From Microcella alkalica (lineage in GTDB: Bacteria > Actinomycetota > Actinomycetes > Actinomycetales > Microbacteriaceae): a DNA stretch of 64,000 nucleotides. Location: positions 124,001 to 188,000 of the forward strand of contig NZ_JACGWX010000003.1 of NCBI RefSeq assembly GCF_014137945.1. The letters are read 5' to 3'. The position numbers and the translations under genes were made by a program. Below the pieces are notes generated by a model. That model was not told the DNA's origin. It did no database searches and saw nothing but the letters and a program-made list of their open reading frames with translations. This document shows positions 43,485 through 54,566 of this stretch, one piece after another; within the stretch, counting starts at the first letter, position 1, and the number at the start of each line of letters is the position of its first letter.

Positions 43485-44573
43485 ATGCAACCCGTCGATG
43501 TGATCGCCGTGGTCGGCGCCTGCGCCGCCGAGCGCGCCGCCTATGCCCAGCGGCTCGCGAGCGCGACCGGGCGCGGCATCCTCCGCGCCGCTCGACTGTC
43601 GAGCGAGGATGACCCGCTCACCGCAGCGGCGGACCTCGCGCCCGGCATGGCCACGCGCTCCGGCCTCGTCATCGAGTTGCCCGCCGAGACCGCGGCCCAC
43701 GACCTGCTCGGAGCGCTCGCAACCGCTGACGCGAGCACGCGGCTCATGGGCCTCGTGTGCGTCGCCGACGCCGCACACCTGCTGCGCGATCTTCAGCGCG
43801 ACGACTACATCGCGCGGCCCGCGCGCGAGCATCCGCACCCCGACGCCGATGCTGACGCCGACGCCGGTGGCGACGACGAGGCGGGGCACGGCGCACCCGG
43901 CCGCATCGAGCACACCGCGCGCGCGCAGCTCGCCGTCACGCAGCTGGAGTTCGCGTCGTCGATCGTGCTCGTCAACTGGTCGGCCCTGAGCACTCCCGAG
44001 CTCGCGACGACGATGGCGCTCGTCGCGCACCTGAGCCCGCGCGCGCGACTGCGGCTCGACCGGCGCGACCTCGACGTGCGCACGCTCCTCTTCGCGCACA
44101 GCCCCGCGCACGACGGCGCCGGCTGGGTGCGGCTGCTCAACGGGGCCTTCGACCCGCACATGACCGACCGGCGCGTGAGCGCCCTGCACTGGGAGCAGGC
44201 GCGCCCGCTGCACCCCGAGCGCCTGCAGCGCCTGCTCGACGACCGCGTCGAGCCGGGCGAGCTCGGCACGATCGTGCGCTCAGCCGGGTTCTGCCGCTTC
44301 GCGACGCGCCCCGGCATCACCGCCCTCTGGGATCACGTCGGCCGCACCATCAGCCTCGCGCCGCTCGCCCACGACGGCACGCTCTCGCCCGACGACGAGC
44401 CGCTCGCGCTCGGGCAGGACCTCGCGATCATCGGCCTCGACCTCGACCACGCCGGCCTGCGCGCCGCGTTCGACGCCGCCGCGCTGACCGACGACGAGCT
44501 GCTCGCCGGCCCCGAGACGTGGGCGGGCTTCCGCGACCCGTTCCCGGTCTGGCCGGCCGCGATGCGCGAGTAG
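43485..44573 (+). CDS. CobW/COG0523-like protein with degenerate P-loop
   Basis: A 362-residue protein. Its C-terminal third is a CobW C-terminal domain (VRLLNGAFDPHMTDRRVSAL, then HPERLQRLLDD and FCRFATRPGITALWDHVGR). The N-terminal half has the COG0523 layout, but the expected GxxGxGKTT is replaced by VVGACAAERAAYAQRL, and no CxCC metal motif is present. An acidic/histidine stretch (REHPHPDADADADAGG) could bind metal. It is probably a zinc-limitation protein whose GTPase activity is lost or altered. It is divergent from rpmJ2 with a Zur-like site between. Confidence 0.82.
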   Translation: MQPVDVIAVVGACAAERAAYAQRLASATGRGILRAARLSSEDDPLTAAADLAPGMATRSGLVIELPAETAAHDLLGALATADASTRLMGLVCVADAAHLLRDLQRDDYIARPAREHPHPDADADADAGGDDEAGHGAPGRIEHTARAQLAVTQLEFASSIVLVNWSALSTPELATTMALVAHLSPRARLRLDRRDLDVRTLLFAHSPAHDGAGWVRLLNGAFDPHMTDRRVSALHWEQARPLHPERLQRLLDDRVEPGELGTIVRSAGFCRFATRPGITALWDHVGRTISLAPLAHDGTLSPDDEPLALGQDLAIIGLDLDHAGLRAAFDAAALTDDELLAGPETWAGFRDPFPVWPAAMRE

Positions 44574-44591
44574 GCGCCCGCGCCCCGGCCA

Positions 44592-44659
44592 CGATTGAGC
44601 CGCTTCGTCGCGATTGAGCCCGAACTTTCGCACTCACTTGTGACGAACGCGCTCAATCG
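44592..44659. repeat. Convergent-junction hairpin repeat, copy 3 (extended)
   Basis: Outer arms CGATTGAGC (44592-44600) and GCTCAATCG (44651-44659) are perfect, with TTCGTC/GACGAA inside. The centre ATTGAGCCCGAACTTTCG matches copies 1 and 2. It lies between the convergent CobW-like and ABC-F genes. Confidence 0.75.
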
Positions 44660-44709
44660 CGGGTCTCCGCGGTCGGGGCGGCGCGGGGGTGGGCGGGTCG
44701 CGCCCAGGC

Positions 44710-46575
<1,866 letters not shown>

Positions 46576-46581
46576 CCGTCG

Positions 46582-46587
46582 AGCCTA
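46582..46587 (-). promoter_or_regulatory. -10 hexamer of the ABC-F gene, leaderless arrangement
   Basis: TAGGCT on the minus strand ends six bases before the GTG at 46575. Confidence 0.55.
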
Positions 46588-46628
46588 CGGCGCGCGGCGG
46601 GGGCCTCCATACCCGGCAGAATGGGGGC

Positions 46629-47213
46629 ATGTCTTCGACCGATGGTCCCGCCGTGCCCGCCGACGACGAGCAGGCGTCCTCGCTCGACAACCCCGCCGTG
46701 CGGGCGCGCATCCGCCGCGTCCTGCCGTGGACCCTCGTTCTCGCCGCGGGCATCATCCTGCTCGATCAAGGCACCAAGTTCTGGGCCGAGGCCGAGCTCG
46801 AGCTCGGCGTCGGCGTGCCGGTGATCGGCGAGCTCATTCAGTGGCGGCTCGTCTACAATCCGGGCGCCGCGTTCGGCATCGGCGGCGACTACACGTGGAT
46901 CCTGTCGGTCGTCGCGGCGATAGCCGTCGTCGGGCTGGCGATCTTCGTCACGCGGCTGTCGAGCGTCCGGTGGGCGATCGCGGTCGGAGCGCTCTTCGGC
47001 GGGGCGATCAGCCACTTGGGCGACCGGCTCTTCCGTGAGCCGGGCTTCGCCCGCGGCGAGATCGTCGACTTCATCGACTACGCGGGCTACTTCGTCGGCA
47101 ACGTCGCCGACATCGCGCTCGTGCTCGGCGCAGTCGCCGTGGTGATCCTGAGTCTTGCGGGCGTCAACCCGCGGCGACCCGAGCCCCGTGAACCGGACCC
47201 GTCGCACGGATGA
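46629..47213 (+). CDS. lspA: Lipoprotein signal peptidase (signal peptidase II)
   Basis: A 194-residue membrane aspartyl protease that cleaves prolipoproteins before the lipobox cysteine. Four TM helices are visible. Conserved blocks: [38 protein letters not shown] (first catalytic Asp) and [11 protein letters not shown] (second). The usual GGAxGNLxDR is slightly changed to [11 protein letters not shown] hydrophilic 30-residue N-terminal extension precedes TM1. CAGAAT six bases before the ATG suggests a leaderless mRNA. It overlaps convergent ispE by 50 bases. Its substrates would include the lipoproteins at 20824-22383 and 52954-53463. Confidence 0.93.
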   Translation: MSSTDGPAVPADDEQASSLDNPAVRARIRRVLPWTLVLAAGIILLDQGTKFWAEAELELGVGVPVIGELIQWRLVYNPGAAFGIGGDYTWILSVVAAIAVVGLAIFVTRLSSVRWAIAVGALFGGAISHLGDRLFREPGFARGEIVDFIDYAGYFVGNVADIALVLGAVAVVILSLAGVNPRRPEPREPDPSHG

Positions 47214-48099
47214 CCGTGTGACGCCCCGCGCTCAGCTCGACCTGGAGCTCGAGCGCGGCGTCGGCGTCGGCGGCGAGGAAGGCGACGGTCGGGCCCGAGC
47301 CTGACACGATCCCGGCGAGGGCTCCGGCCTTCTCGCCCGCCTCGAGCGTGCGGGCGAGCGCCGGCTCGAGGTGCAGCGCGGGAGCCTGCAGGTCGTTGTG
47401 GAGGTACTCGGCGAGCTGGTGCGGATCGCCCGCGCGCAGCGCCTGCAGCACCTCGATGTCGACGGTGGGCTGCTCGGGCGCGGGGGCGATGTCGTGCACG
47501 TGCCGTTCGCGGTGGCGGTCGAGCTCGGCGTAGACCTCGGGGGTCGACAGCCCCGACTCGGCGAGCGCGAGGACCCAGTGGAAGGTGCCCTGCGCGAGCG
47601 CGGGAGAGAGGGCGTCGCCTCGACCCGTGCCGACGGCGGTGCCGCCCATGAGTGCGAACGGCACGTCGGCGCCGAGCTCGGCGGCGAGCGAATGCAGCTC
47701 CTCCCGCCCGAGGCCCGTGCCCCACAAGTGGTCGCACGCGAGCAGCGTCGCCGCGGCGTCGGCCGAGCCTCCGCCCATACCGCCGGCGATGGGGACGTTC
47801 TTCTCGATGTCGAGGTGCACCCCGCCTCGGTAGTCGGCGACACGGGCGAGCAGGCGGGCGGCGCGGATCGCGAGGTTCGTGCCGTCGGTCGCGAGGCCGC
47901 TCGCGTCGATCGAGCCGGAGAAGGTGACCGAGAAGTCGTCGGCGGGCCGCGCGTAGACCTCCTCGTAGAGCGAGATGGCCTGGTAGGCGGTGGCGACGTC
48001 GTGGTAGCCGTCGTCCATGAGGACGCCGACCTTCATGAAGACGTTGATCTTCCCGGGCGCTCGCACGTGCACGACGCGCGAGGCTCCCGTTGCGACCAT
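47164..48099 (-). CDS. ispE: 4-diphosphocytidyl-2-C-methyl-D-erythritol kinase
   Basis: A 311-residue GHMP kinase of the MEP isoprenoid pathway. Motif 1 is [14 protein letters not shown], motif 2 is [20 protein letters not shown] (the ATP-binding glycine-rich loop) and motif 3 is [14 protein letters not shown]. Length is typical. The ATG at 48099 is six bases after TAGGGT, consistent with leaderless transcription. It is divergent from rlmC; in related actinobacteria ispE commonly lies next to rsmA, here separated from it by rlmC. Confidence 0.96.
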   Translation of the reverse strand: MVATGASRVVHVRAPGKINVFMKVGVLMDDGYHDVATAYQAISLYEEVYARPADDFSVTFSGSIDASGLATDGTNLAIRAARLLARVADYRGGVHLDIEKNVPIAGGMGGGSADAAATLLACDHLWGTGLGREELHSLAAELGADVPFALMGGTAVGTGRGDALSPALAQGTFHWVLALAESGLSTPEVYAELDRHRERHVHDIAPAPEQPTVDIEVLQALRAGDPHQLAEYLHNDLQAPALHLEPALARTLEAGEKAGALAGIVSGSGPTVAFLAADADAALELQVELSAGRHTVIRATGPVHGARVAAG

Positions 48100-48105
48100 G
48101 ACAAC

Positions 48106-48111
48106 ACCCTA
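48106..48111 (-). promoter_or_regulatory. -10 hexamer of ispE, leaderless arrangement
   Basis: TAGGGT on the minus strand ends six bases before the ATG at 48099. Confidence 0.55.
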
Positions 48112-48175
48112 GGGGAGGTCGGCGGGGCGCCCGCCGCGCTCATCCCCGCGTGCGCGCCACTACCCTGGGCCTGCC

Positions 48176-49303
48176 ATGCAGTGCTCCTACTTCGACGCCG
48201 GACTGTGCCGCTCGTGCACGCTCATGGGAACGCCGTACACGGAGCAGCTGGCAGTCAAGGAGGCGACCGCGCGCACTCTGCTGGCCGCGCATCCGGACGC
48301 CTCCTGGCTGCCCGCGATCGCGAGCGAGGAGTCGGGCTTCCGCGCGAAGGCGAAGATGGTCGTGGGGGGCTCGAGCGCCACGCCGACCCTCGGAATCCTC
48401 GACGGGCGCGGCCGGGGCATTGATCTGCGCGCCTGCGGGATCATCGCGCCGGGCATCCGCGCCGTGTTCGACCAGCTCGCCGAGGCGATCACGCGGGCGG
48501 GGCTCGAGCCGTATGACGTGCCGTCGCGGGCGGGCGAGCTCAAGTACCTCATCGTGACCGAGTCGGCCGACGGCGAGCTCATGGTGCGCTTCGTGGTGCG
48601 GTCGCGCGCGTCGGTCTCCGCCGTGCAGGCGGTCGTCCCCTGGCTCGTGGATGCTCTGCCGCAGCTCGCCGTCGTCTCGGTCAATCTGCACCCCGAGCAC
48701 AAGGCCGTCGTCGAGGGAGCCGAGGAGTTCGTTCTCACGCCGCGGTCGACGCTGCCGATGCGCGTGGGCGACGCGACGCTGCAGGTGCGGCCGCAGAGCT
48801 TCGTGCAGACGAACACGGCGATCGCCTCGGCGCTGTACCGCCAGGGCCGCGAGTGGATCGACGCGGCTGGCCCGTCGTCGGTCTGGGATCTCTACTGCGG
48901 CGTCGGCGGGTTCGCCCTCCACGCGGCGGCGCCGGGTCGGCAGGTGCTCGGCGTCGAGCTCTCCTCCGATGCCGTGGCGAGCGCACGCATCGCCGCCGAG
49001 GGGATGCCCGGGGTGCGCTTCGAGGTCGGCGACGCGACGAGCGCGGTCGCGTCCGCGGGTGCCCCGCCCGACCTCGTCGTCGTCAACCCGCCGCGCCGCG
49101 GGCTCGGCGAGCCCCTGTCGGCGTGGCTCGAGGAGTCGGGCGTGCCGACGGTCATCTACTCGAGCTGCAACGCCGCGTCGCTCGCGCGCGACCTCGAGTC
49201 GATGCCGTCGTACCGGGTCGTCGAGGCGCGGCTGTTCGACATGTTCCCGCAGTCGACGCACTCGGAGGTCATCGTGCTGCTCGAGCGGATGCCCGCCCGC
49301 TGA
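48176..49303 (+). CDS. rlmC: 23S rRNA (uracil-C5)-methyltransferase RlmC type
   Basis: A 375-residue SAM-dependent enzyme of the RumA/RlmC/TrmA family, predicted to methylate 23S rRNA U747. The Fe-S cysteines are in MQCSYFDAGLCRSC plus a later LRACG. The SAM motif is VWDLYCGVGGFALHAA. DLVVVNPPRRGLG is motif IV, and SSCNAASLARDL carries the catalytic cysteine. The opening is the RlmC form rather than RlmD. TACCCT lies nine bases upstream of the ATG. Confidence 0.93.
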   Translation: MQCSYFDAGLCRSCTLMGTPYTEQLAVKEATARTLLAAHPDASWLPAIASEESGFRAKAKMVVGGSSATPTLGILDGRGRGIDLRACGIIAPGIRAVFDQLAEAITRAGLEPYDVPSRAGELKYLIVTESADGELMVRFVVRSRASVSAVQAVVPWLVDALPQLAVVSVNLHPEHKAVVEGAEEFVLTPRSTLPMRVGDATLQVRPQSFVQTNTAIASALYRQGREWIDAAGPSSVWDLYCGVGGFALHAAAPGRQVLGVELSSDAVASARIAAEGMPGVRFEVGDATSAVASAGAPPDLVVVNPPRRGLGEPLSAWLEESGVPTVIYSSCNAASLARDLESMPSYRVVEARLFDMFPQSTHSEVIVLLERMPAR

Positions 49304-49416
49304 GCTCGCGGCGAGCCGGCTCGCCGGACAACCAGCCCGCGATCGCGCACAGACCGTTGTTAAGGAGTGACGTAATCCGACTTCGAGGGTTGGGGCGGCG
49401 CGGCCAGGCTGCCCTC

Positions 49417-50262
49417 TCAGCCGTGCACGCGCGCGAGGGCCAGGAACTCCTGCATGACGAGCTGCTCTCCGCGCGCGGTCGGGTCGAGCCCCGCCGCCTC
49501 GAGCGCGGCCGTCGCCGCCGCGGATGAGCCGAAGAGCTCCGCGAGCGCCTGCCGCAGCATCTTGCGCCGCTGACCGAACGCCGCGTCGACGAGGGCGAAC
49601 ATGCGCAGGCGCTCCGCCTCCGAACCGGGAGGAGCAGTGCGCGCCTTCATGCCGACGAGCACGCTGTCGACGTTCGGCACCGGCCAGAACACCTGCCGGC
49701 TCACCACTCCCTCGAGCCCCCAGGCCCCGTACCAGGCCGCCTTCACGCTCGGGCTCCCGTAGATCTTCGAGCCCGGGCCCGCGGCGAGCCGCTGCCCGAC
49801 CTCCGCCTGCACCATGACGAGCGTGCGCGTGATCGACGGGAAGCGCGCGAGCAGGTGCAGCAGCACCGGCACCGAGATGTTGTACGGCAGGTTCGCGACG
49901 AGCGACGTCGGCTCCCCGAACACATCAGGCAGCGACGTGACGCGCAGCGCGTCGGCGTGCACGACCTCGAGGCGCGCCGTCGGCTGCAGCTCGGCGACTG
50001 TGAGCGGCAGCTGGGCGGCGAGCCGGGCATCCAGCTCGACCGCGACGACCGAATGCCCCGCCTCGAGCAGCCCGAGCGTCAGGCTGCCGAGCCCCGGCCC
50101 CACCTCGAGCACCGTCGAGCCCGGCGGCAGCGCAGCCGTCGAGACGATGCGGCGGACGGTGTTGGCGTCGTGCACGAAGTTCTGCCCGAGCTTCTTCGTC
50201 GGCGTGACATCGAGCAGCGCGGCGAGGTCGCGCACCTCAGCAGGGCCCAGGAGCCCCGCCAC
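49417..50262 (-). CDS. rsmA: 16S rRNA (adenine1518/1519-N6)-dimethyltransferase
   Basis: A 281-residue KsgA-type enzyme that dimethylates two adjacent adenines in helix 45 of 16S rRNA. It has [10 protein letters not shown], the SAM loop [16 protein letters not shown] and the catalytic NLPYN motif ([12 protein letters not shown]). The C-terminal small helical domain ends in [13 protein letters not shown]. Its start abuts the tatD stop with no gap, so the two are co-translated. Confidence 0.96.
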   Translation of the reverse strand: MAGLLGPAEVRDLAALLDVTPTKKLGQNFVHDANTVRRIVSTAALPPGSTVLEVGPGLGSLTLGLLEAGHSVVAVELDARLAAQLPLTVAELQPTARLEVVHADALRVTSLPDVFGEPTSLVANLPYNISVPVLLHLLARFPSITRTLVMVQAEVGQRLAAGPGSKIYGSPSVKAAWYGAWGLEGVVSRQVFWPVPNVDSVLVGMKARTAPPGSEAERLRMFALVDAAFGQRRKMLRQALAELFGSSAAATAALEAAGLDPTARGEQLVMQEFLALARVHG

Positions 50263-51273
50263 TCAGGCCCCGCCCTGCTCGGTCGTCAGATCGTCGGCGC
50301 GGCCCGGCAGGGCGTCTCGCTCGGGGTGCTCGGCGTCGGGGCGATCGGCCCACGGGTCGCCGGGGGCGGTGACCGGCTCGGCGTCCCACGTGCCGTACAC
50401 CTGCTCGGTGTTGGAGCTGATCTGCGCCGCGAGCATCGACGCGTCGGTGCCGAGGTGGTCGGCCATCGCGCGGAGCGTCCACGGCAGCAGGTACGGCGAG
50501 TTCGGGCGGCCGCGGAAGGGGTGCGGCGTCAGGAACGGCGCATCCGTCTCGACGAGCAGCAGGGCCCGCGGCAGTACGTCGAGCGCGTCGCGCAGGTTGC
50601 GCGCTGTCTTGAACGTCGCCGTGCCCGCGAACGACGCGTACCAGCCGTTCTCCGCGAGGATCGACGCGAGCTCGACGTCGCCGCTGAAGCAGTGGAACAC
50701 CGTGCGCTCGGGAGCGCCCACGCGGCGCAGCGTCGCGACGACGTCGTCGTGCGCGTCGCGGTCGTGGATCTGCAGCGCGAGGCCGTGCTTCTTCGCGATG
50801 CGGATGTGCTCCTCGAAGGAGCGCAGCTGGGCGGCGCGTCTGCTCTCGGACGTCGCGCGGTGATAGTCGAGCCCGGTCTCGCCGACGGCGACCACGCGGG
50901 GTTGCGCGGCGAGCTCGTCGATGACCGCGAGAGCGGCATCCAGCTCGCCCGCCTCATCGAGCGCCGCGGCCTCGTTGGGGTGGATGGCGACAGCGGCCAG
51001 CACGCGCGGCTCGCGCGCCGCGATCGCCGCCGACCAGCGCGAGGTCTGAACGTCGGTGCCGACCTGCACGACACCACGCACACCGACGGCCGAAGCGCGA
51101 TCGAGGTGCTCCCGGTAGTGCATGGGGCTCTCGCCGTCGGCGATCTCGAGGTGCGTGTGGTTGTCGTACACGGGCACGACGAGCGCCTCGGGGCTCGGCG
51201 GGTAGCTGAGGTCTCGCGACGAGTCCTCCATCGCGGCGCGGGAGCGCACGTGCGGTGTCATCTCGTCGGTCAT
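50263..51273 (-). CDS. tatD: TatD-family metal-dependent hydrolase
   Basis: A 336-residue TIM-barrel deoxyribonuclease-type hydrolase. Metal and active-site motifs are present: VYDNHTHLE, VGETGLDYHRA, ALQIHDRDAHDD, VFHCFSGD and VETDAPFLTP. It has a C-terminal extension of about 40 residues rich in D, P and E beyond the usual end, and an N-terminal lead of about 35 residues. It sits between metG and rsmA, the conserved order in many bacteria. Its probable roles are DNA repair or 3'-5' exonuclease activity. Confidence 0.93.
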   Translation of the reverse strand: MTDEMTPHVRSRAAMEDSSRDLSYPPSPEALVVPVYDNHTHLEIADGESPMHYREHLDRASAVGVRGVVQVGTDVQTSRWSAAIAAREPRVLAAVAIHPNEAAALDEAGELDAALAVIDELAAQPRVVAVGETGLDYHRATSESRRAAQLRSFEEHIRIAKKHGLALQIHDRDAHDDVVATLRRVGAPERTVFHCFSGDVELASILAENGWYASFAGTATFKTARNLRDALDVLPRALLLVETDAPFLTPHPFRGRPNSPYLLPWTLRAMADHLGTDASMLAAQISSNTEQVYGTWDAEPVTAPGDPWADRPDAEHPERDALPGRADDLTTEQGGA

Positions 51274-51285
51274 GTCGCGCCCCTT

Positions 51286-52875
51286 CTAGGCGGTGGCCTC
51301 GTGCTCGATGCGCGGGAAGAGAGCCTCGAGCGCCTGGGTGCGGGCGCCCGCCGGCAACCGACCCCACTCTCCCGCATCGGGGATGCGCTGGTCTGCGAGC
51401 GCTCCCAGGTGGGGCTCGGCGCCGAGCGCCGCCCACAGCTTCTGCGTCGCCTGCGGCAGCACCGGGCTCAGCAGCACGGCGAGGGCGCGCAGGCCCTCGG
51501 CCGCCGTGTACAGGATCGTGTGGAGCCGCTCGGCCTGCGACTCGTCCTTCGCGACCTTCCACGGTTCCTGCACCGTCAGGTAGCCGTTGAGCTCGTCGAC
51601 GATCGACCAGACCGCCGCGATCGCATCGTGGATCGCGAACCGGTCGATCGCGGCGGATGCGGTGCCCGCGGCATCCGCGACCGTTCGCTGGATGCCCGCC
51701 TCGGCCTCGCTCGCGGCGCCCGCCTCGGGAACGACCCCGTCGCAGTACCGGCCGACCATCGCGACCACGCGCGAGGCGAGGTTGCCGAAGCCGTTCGCGA
51801 GCTCGGCCTGGTAGCGGGCGGCGAGGTCCTCCCACGAGAACGAGCCGTCCTGGCCGAACGCGATCGCGCGCATGAAGTAGTAGCGGAACGCATCCGACCC
51901 GAACACCTCGGTGATCTGCGACGGCGCGATGCCCGTGAGCTTCGACTTCGACATCTTCTCGCCGCCGACGAGCAGCCAGCCGTGGCCGAAGACGCGGCGC
52001 GGCACGGGCAGATCGGCGGCCATGAGCATCGCCGGCCAGACGACGGCGTGGAAGCGCGCGATGTCCTTGCCGACGATGTGGCTGGACGGCCAGAAGCGGT
52101 CGAACAGCTCGGCCGGAGCGTCGGGGCGCCAGCCGAGGGCGGAGATGTAGTTGATGAGCGCGTCGAACCAGACGTAGACGACGTGCTTGTCGTCCCACGG
52201 CACGCGCACGCCCCAGTCGAAGCTCTGACGCGAGATCGACAGGTCGTCGAGACCGCGGCGCACGAACGACACGATCTCGTTGCGCAGGCTGTCCGGCTGG
52301 ATGAAGTCGGGCTGCGACTCGTAGAGGGCGAGGAGGCGCTGCTGGAACTGGCTCATGCGGAAGAAGTAGTTTTTCTCCTTGAGCACCTCGACCGGGCGGC
52401 CGTGGATGGGGCACACGTACTGGCCCGCGAACTCGCCGGCGCCGTCGACGAGGTCGGACTGCTGCTTGTACTCCTCGCAGCCGACGCAGTAGTAGCCCTC
52501 GTACTCGCCGTCGTAGATGAGGCCGTCGTCGTACAGCTTCTGGAGGAACTGCTGCACGACGCTCTCGTGGCGCTCCTCGGTGGTGCGGATGAAGTCGTCG
52601 TTGGCGATGTCGATCGTCTTCAGCAGCGGGATCCACGCGTCGGCGACGAGCTTGTCCGCCCACTCCTTCGGGGTGACGCCGTTCGCGACCGCCGTGCGCA
52701 GGATCTTCTGACCATGCTCGTCGGTGCCCGTGAGCGACCACGTGTCGGCGCCGCTCTGCCGGTGCCAGCGCGCGAGGACGTCGACCGCGACCTCGGTGTA
52801 CGCGTGCCCGATGTGGGGCGCGTCGTTCACGTAGAAGATCGGGGTCGTGACGGAGAAGGAGTCGCCTGCGGCCAT
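51286..52875 (-). CDS. metG: Methionyl-tRNA synthetase
   Basis: A 529-residue class I synthetase. HIGH is PHIGHAYTE and KMSKS is KMSKSKLTG. The zinc-knuckle region has YYCVGCEEYKQ then YVCPIHGR, a single-knuckle pattern. It lacks the C-terminal tRNA-binding (Arc1p-like) dimer domain, as in other short MetRS. It lies 12 bases upstream of tatD and probably heads the metG-tatD-rsmA operon. TAGACT eight bases before the ATG suggests a leaderless or very short leader. Confidence 0.97.
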   Translation of the reverse strand: MAAGDSFSVTTPIFYVNDAPHIGHAYTEVAVDVLARWHRQSGADTWSLTGTDEHGQKILRTAVANGVTPKEWADKLVADAWIPLLKTIDIANDDFIRTTEERHESVVQQFLQKLYDDGLIYDGEYEGYYCVGCEEYKQQSDLVDGAGEFAGQYVCPIHGRPVEVLKEKNYFFRMSQFQQRLLALYESQPDFIQPDSLRNEIVSFVRRGLDDLSISRQSFDWGVRVPWDDKHVVYVWFDALINYISALGWRPDAPAELFDRFWPSSHIVGKDIARFHAVVWPAMLMAADLPVPRRVFGHGWLLVGGEKMSKSKLTGIAPSQITEVFGSDAFRYYFMRAIAFGQDGSFSWEDLAARYQAELANGFGNLASRVVAMVGRYCDGVVPEAGAASEAEAGIQRTVADAAGTASAAIDRFAIHDAIAAVWSIVDELNGYLTVQEPWKVAKDESQAERLHTILYTAAEGLRALAVLLSPVLPQATQKLWAALGAEPHLGALADQRIPDAGEWGRLPAGARTQALEALFPRIEHEATA

Positions 52876-52883
52876 AACGCATG

Positions 52884-52889
52884 AGTCTA
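52884..52889 (-). promoter_or_regulatory. -10 hexamer of metG
   Basis: TAGACT on the minus strand ends eight bases before the ATG at 52875; the spacing is slightly longer than at other genes here. Confidence 0.45.
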
Positions 52890-52940
52890 CGGGCGGGCGG
52901 ATGCGCGGCAGGTGCGCGGCGGAGCCCTCGCCGCGTCGCG

Positions 52941-52946
52941 TAGCGT
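52941..52946 (+). promoter_or_regulatory. -10 hexamer of the lipoprotein gene, leaderless arrangement
   Basis: TAGCGT ends seven bases before the GTG at 52954. This supports the shorter start over the in-frame one at 52912. Confidence 0.5.
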
Positions 52947-52953
52947 TCTGCGC

Positions 52954-53463
52954 GTGAGACGCGACCAGACCCGCCCGGCCCGGCCACGGGCATCCCGCGC
53001 GATCGCCGTGGGCGCGGTCGTCGCGGTCGTCGCGGTGCTGGGCGGATGCTCGGGCCCGCCCGAGGACCAGAACGCCGAGCTGAGCGGGTGCCTGGCCGGC
53101 GATCGCGGCACCCTGGCCCTCGGAGTGACCAACTCGGCCGGCGAGCCGCTGGCCATCACCGGGATCGAGCTCGCCGAGTCGGAGGGCGTCGAGGTCGTCG
53201 ACCGATTCGTCGCGATCGACCCGGAGGCGCGGGCGACTCCCGTGCTGTTCGATGCGGCGCCGTCGGGAACCAGCGGGCGGAGCGCGTTCGACGGCGTCGA
53301 CCTCACCGACGCGAGCATCGAGCCGGATGCGGCCGCGTACGTCGGCATCGAGGTCGAGCGCACCGGGCCCGCCGAGGGAGTCGTGAACGGGGTCGTCATC
53401 ACGACGGAGGAGCGCGAGACTATCGCGCCCGTCAGCCTGGAGCTGCGCGACTACTGCGGGTAG
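52954..53463 (+). CDS. Small lipoprotein of unknown function
   Basis: I do not recognise this 169-residue protein. After a basic N-region it has a hydrophobic signal segment (AIAVGAVVAVVAVLGGC) with a LGGC lipobox, so it should be exported and lipid-anchored. The mature part is beta-rich with an acidic bias and two further cysteines (LSGCLAGD and RDYCG at the very end) that could pair. It resembles a small immunoglobulin-like fold, but that is a guess. The GTG at 52954 is chosen because TAGCGT precedes it. It is divergent from metG and converges on rsmI. Confidence 0.72.
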   Translation: MRRDQTRPARPRASRAIAVGAVVAVVAVLGGCSGPPEDQNAELSGCLAGDRGTLALGVTNSAGEPLAITGIELAESEGVEVVDRFVAIDPEARATPVLFDAAPSGTSGRSAFDGVDLTDASIEPDAAAYVGIEVERTGPAEGVVNGVVITTEERETIAPVSLELRDYCG

Positions 53464-53535
53464 CCGCGCGGCGCGCGGGCCCTGGCGCCGCGGGCGCCGC
53501 GCAGCGCGGTCGAGCGCTGGCCCGCGGGTGCTAGA

Positions 53536-53576
53536 GGCGCCACTTCGAAGTCAGGGCACAACGTCAATGTGGCGCC
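53536..53576 (+). repeat. Dispersed short inverted-repeat element, copy B
   Basis: A 41-base element between the convergent lipoprotein and rsmI genes, with outer ends GGCGCCAC and GTGGCGCC. The inner sequence contains the palindrome CTTCGAAG and GTCAGGGC. Its reverse complement matches 7032-7074. The junction location suggests a terminator role for this copy. Confidence 0.6.
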
Positions 53577-53658
53577 GCCCCACAGAAGTAGCGCCCTCCC
53601 CCCGCTCAACGGGCGCGGCACACGCGACGAGCGAGCGCGGGCTCGGTGCCCGGGCCGT

Positions 53659-54474
53659 TTACCCGCGCCGGGCCGCGAGCGCGGCCTCGTAGAGCTCGCG
53701 CGTGCCGAGCCCGGTGGCGGCGGCGACCGCCGACGCCGCATCCTTCAGCCGCTCACCGGCCGCGGCACGCGCGACGACCTCCGCCACCGCGCCGGCCAGG
53801 TCGCCCGACCGCGCCGGTGCGCCCTCGACGACGACGACGATCTCGCCGCGCGCGCCCTCGGCGAAGCGCTCGGCGAGCTCCGCGAGCGTGCCGCGCGCGA
53901 CCTCCTCGAACTTCTTCGTGAGCTCGCGGCAGACGGCGGCGCGGCGGTCGGATCCGAAGGCGTCGCGCAGGTCGACGAGCGCCGCGCCGATGCGGTGCGG
54001 CGCCTCGAAGAAGATGAGCGTGCGCTGCTCGGCGGCGAGACCCCGCAGGTGGGACGTGCGCCCCTTGCGCGGCAGGAACCCCTCGAACGCGAACCGGTCG
54101 GTCGGCAGCCCGCTCAGCACGAGCGCCATGAGCACGGCGCTCGGGCCGGGCAGTGCGGTGACGCCGACTCCGGCCGCGATCGCCGTCTCGACGAGCACGT
54201 AGCCGGGGTCGCTGATGCCCGGCATGCCCGCGTCGGTGAGCACGACGACATCGGTGTCGCGGGCCCGCTCGACGAGCTCGGCCGATCGCGCGCGCTCGTT
54301 GTGCTCGTGCAGGGCGAGCAGCTGCGGCCGGTTCTCGATGCCGAGCGCGCGCAGCAGGTGGGCGGTCGTGCGGGTGTCCTCCGCGACGACGAGCTCCGCC
54401 GCCTCGAGGGTCTCGATGAGCCGCAGCGACGCGTCGCCGAGGTTGCCGATGGGGGTGGCGGCGAGCACGATCAT
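53659..54474 (-). CDS. rsmI: 16S rRNA (cytidine1402-2'-O)-methyltransferase
   Basis: A 271-residue SPOUT-unrelated, class III SAM methyltransferase (tetrapyrrole methylase fold) that 2'-O-methylates C1402 in the ribosomal P site. Motifs: VLAATPIGNLGDASLR, VAEDTRTTAHLL, VVVLTDAGMPGISDPG, ALPGPSAVLMAL, FEGFLPRKG and the C-terminal TRELYEAAL. The ATG at 54474 is six bases after GAGGAT. It is divergent from the protein O-mannosyltransferase gene, a pairing common in actinobacteria. Confidence 0.96.
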   Translation of the reverse strand: MIVLAATPIGNLGDASLRLIETLEAAELVVAEDTRTTAHLLRALGIENRPQLLALHEHNERARSAELVERARDTDVVVLTDAGMPGISDPGYVLVETAIAAGVGVTALPGPSAVLMALVLSGLPTDRFAFEGFLPRKGRTSHLRGLAAEQRTLIFFEAPHRIGAALVDLRDAFGSDRRAAVCRELTKKFEEVARGTLAELAERFAEGARGEIVVVVEGAPARSGDLAGAVAEVVARAAAGERLKDAASAVAAATGLGTRELYEAALAARRG

Positions 54475-54554
54475 CCGCTCATCCTCCCACCCGGGCACCC
54501 GGGCACCCGGACGCGGCGGGAGGCAGCACTCGGGGCACCCCGAGCGGGCGCGGC

Positions 54555-54560
54555 TAGCAT
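54555..54560 (+). promoter_or_regulatory. -10 hexamer of the PMT gene, leaderless arrangement
   Basis: TAGCAT ends six bases before the GTG at 54567 with no ribosome site between. Confidence 0.55.
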
Positions 54561-54566
54561 GAGCGC

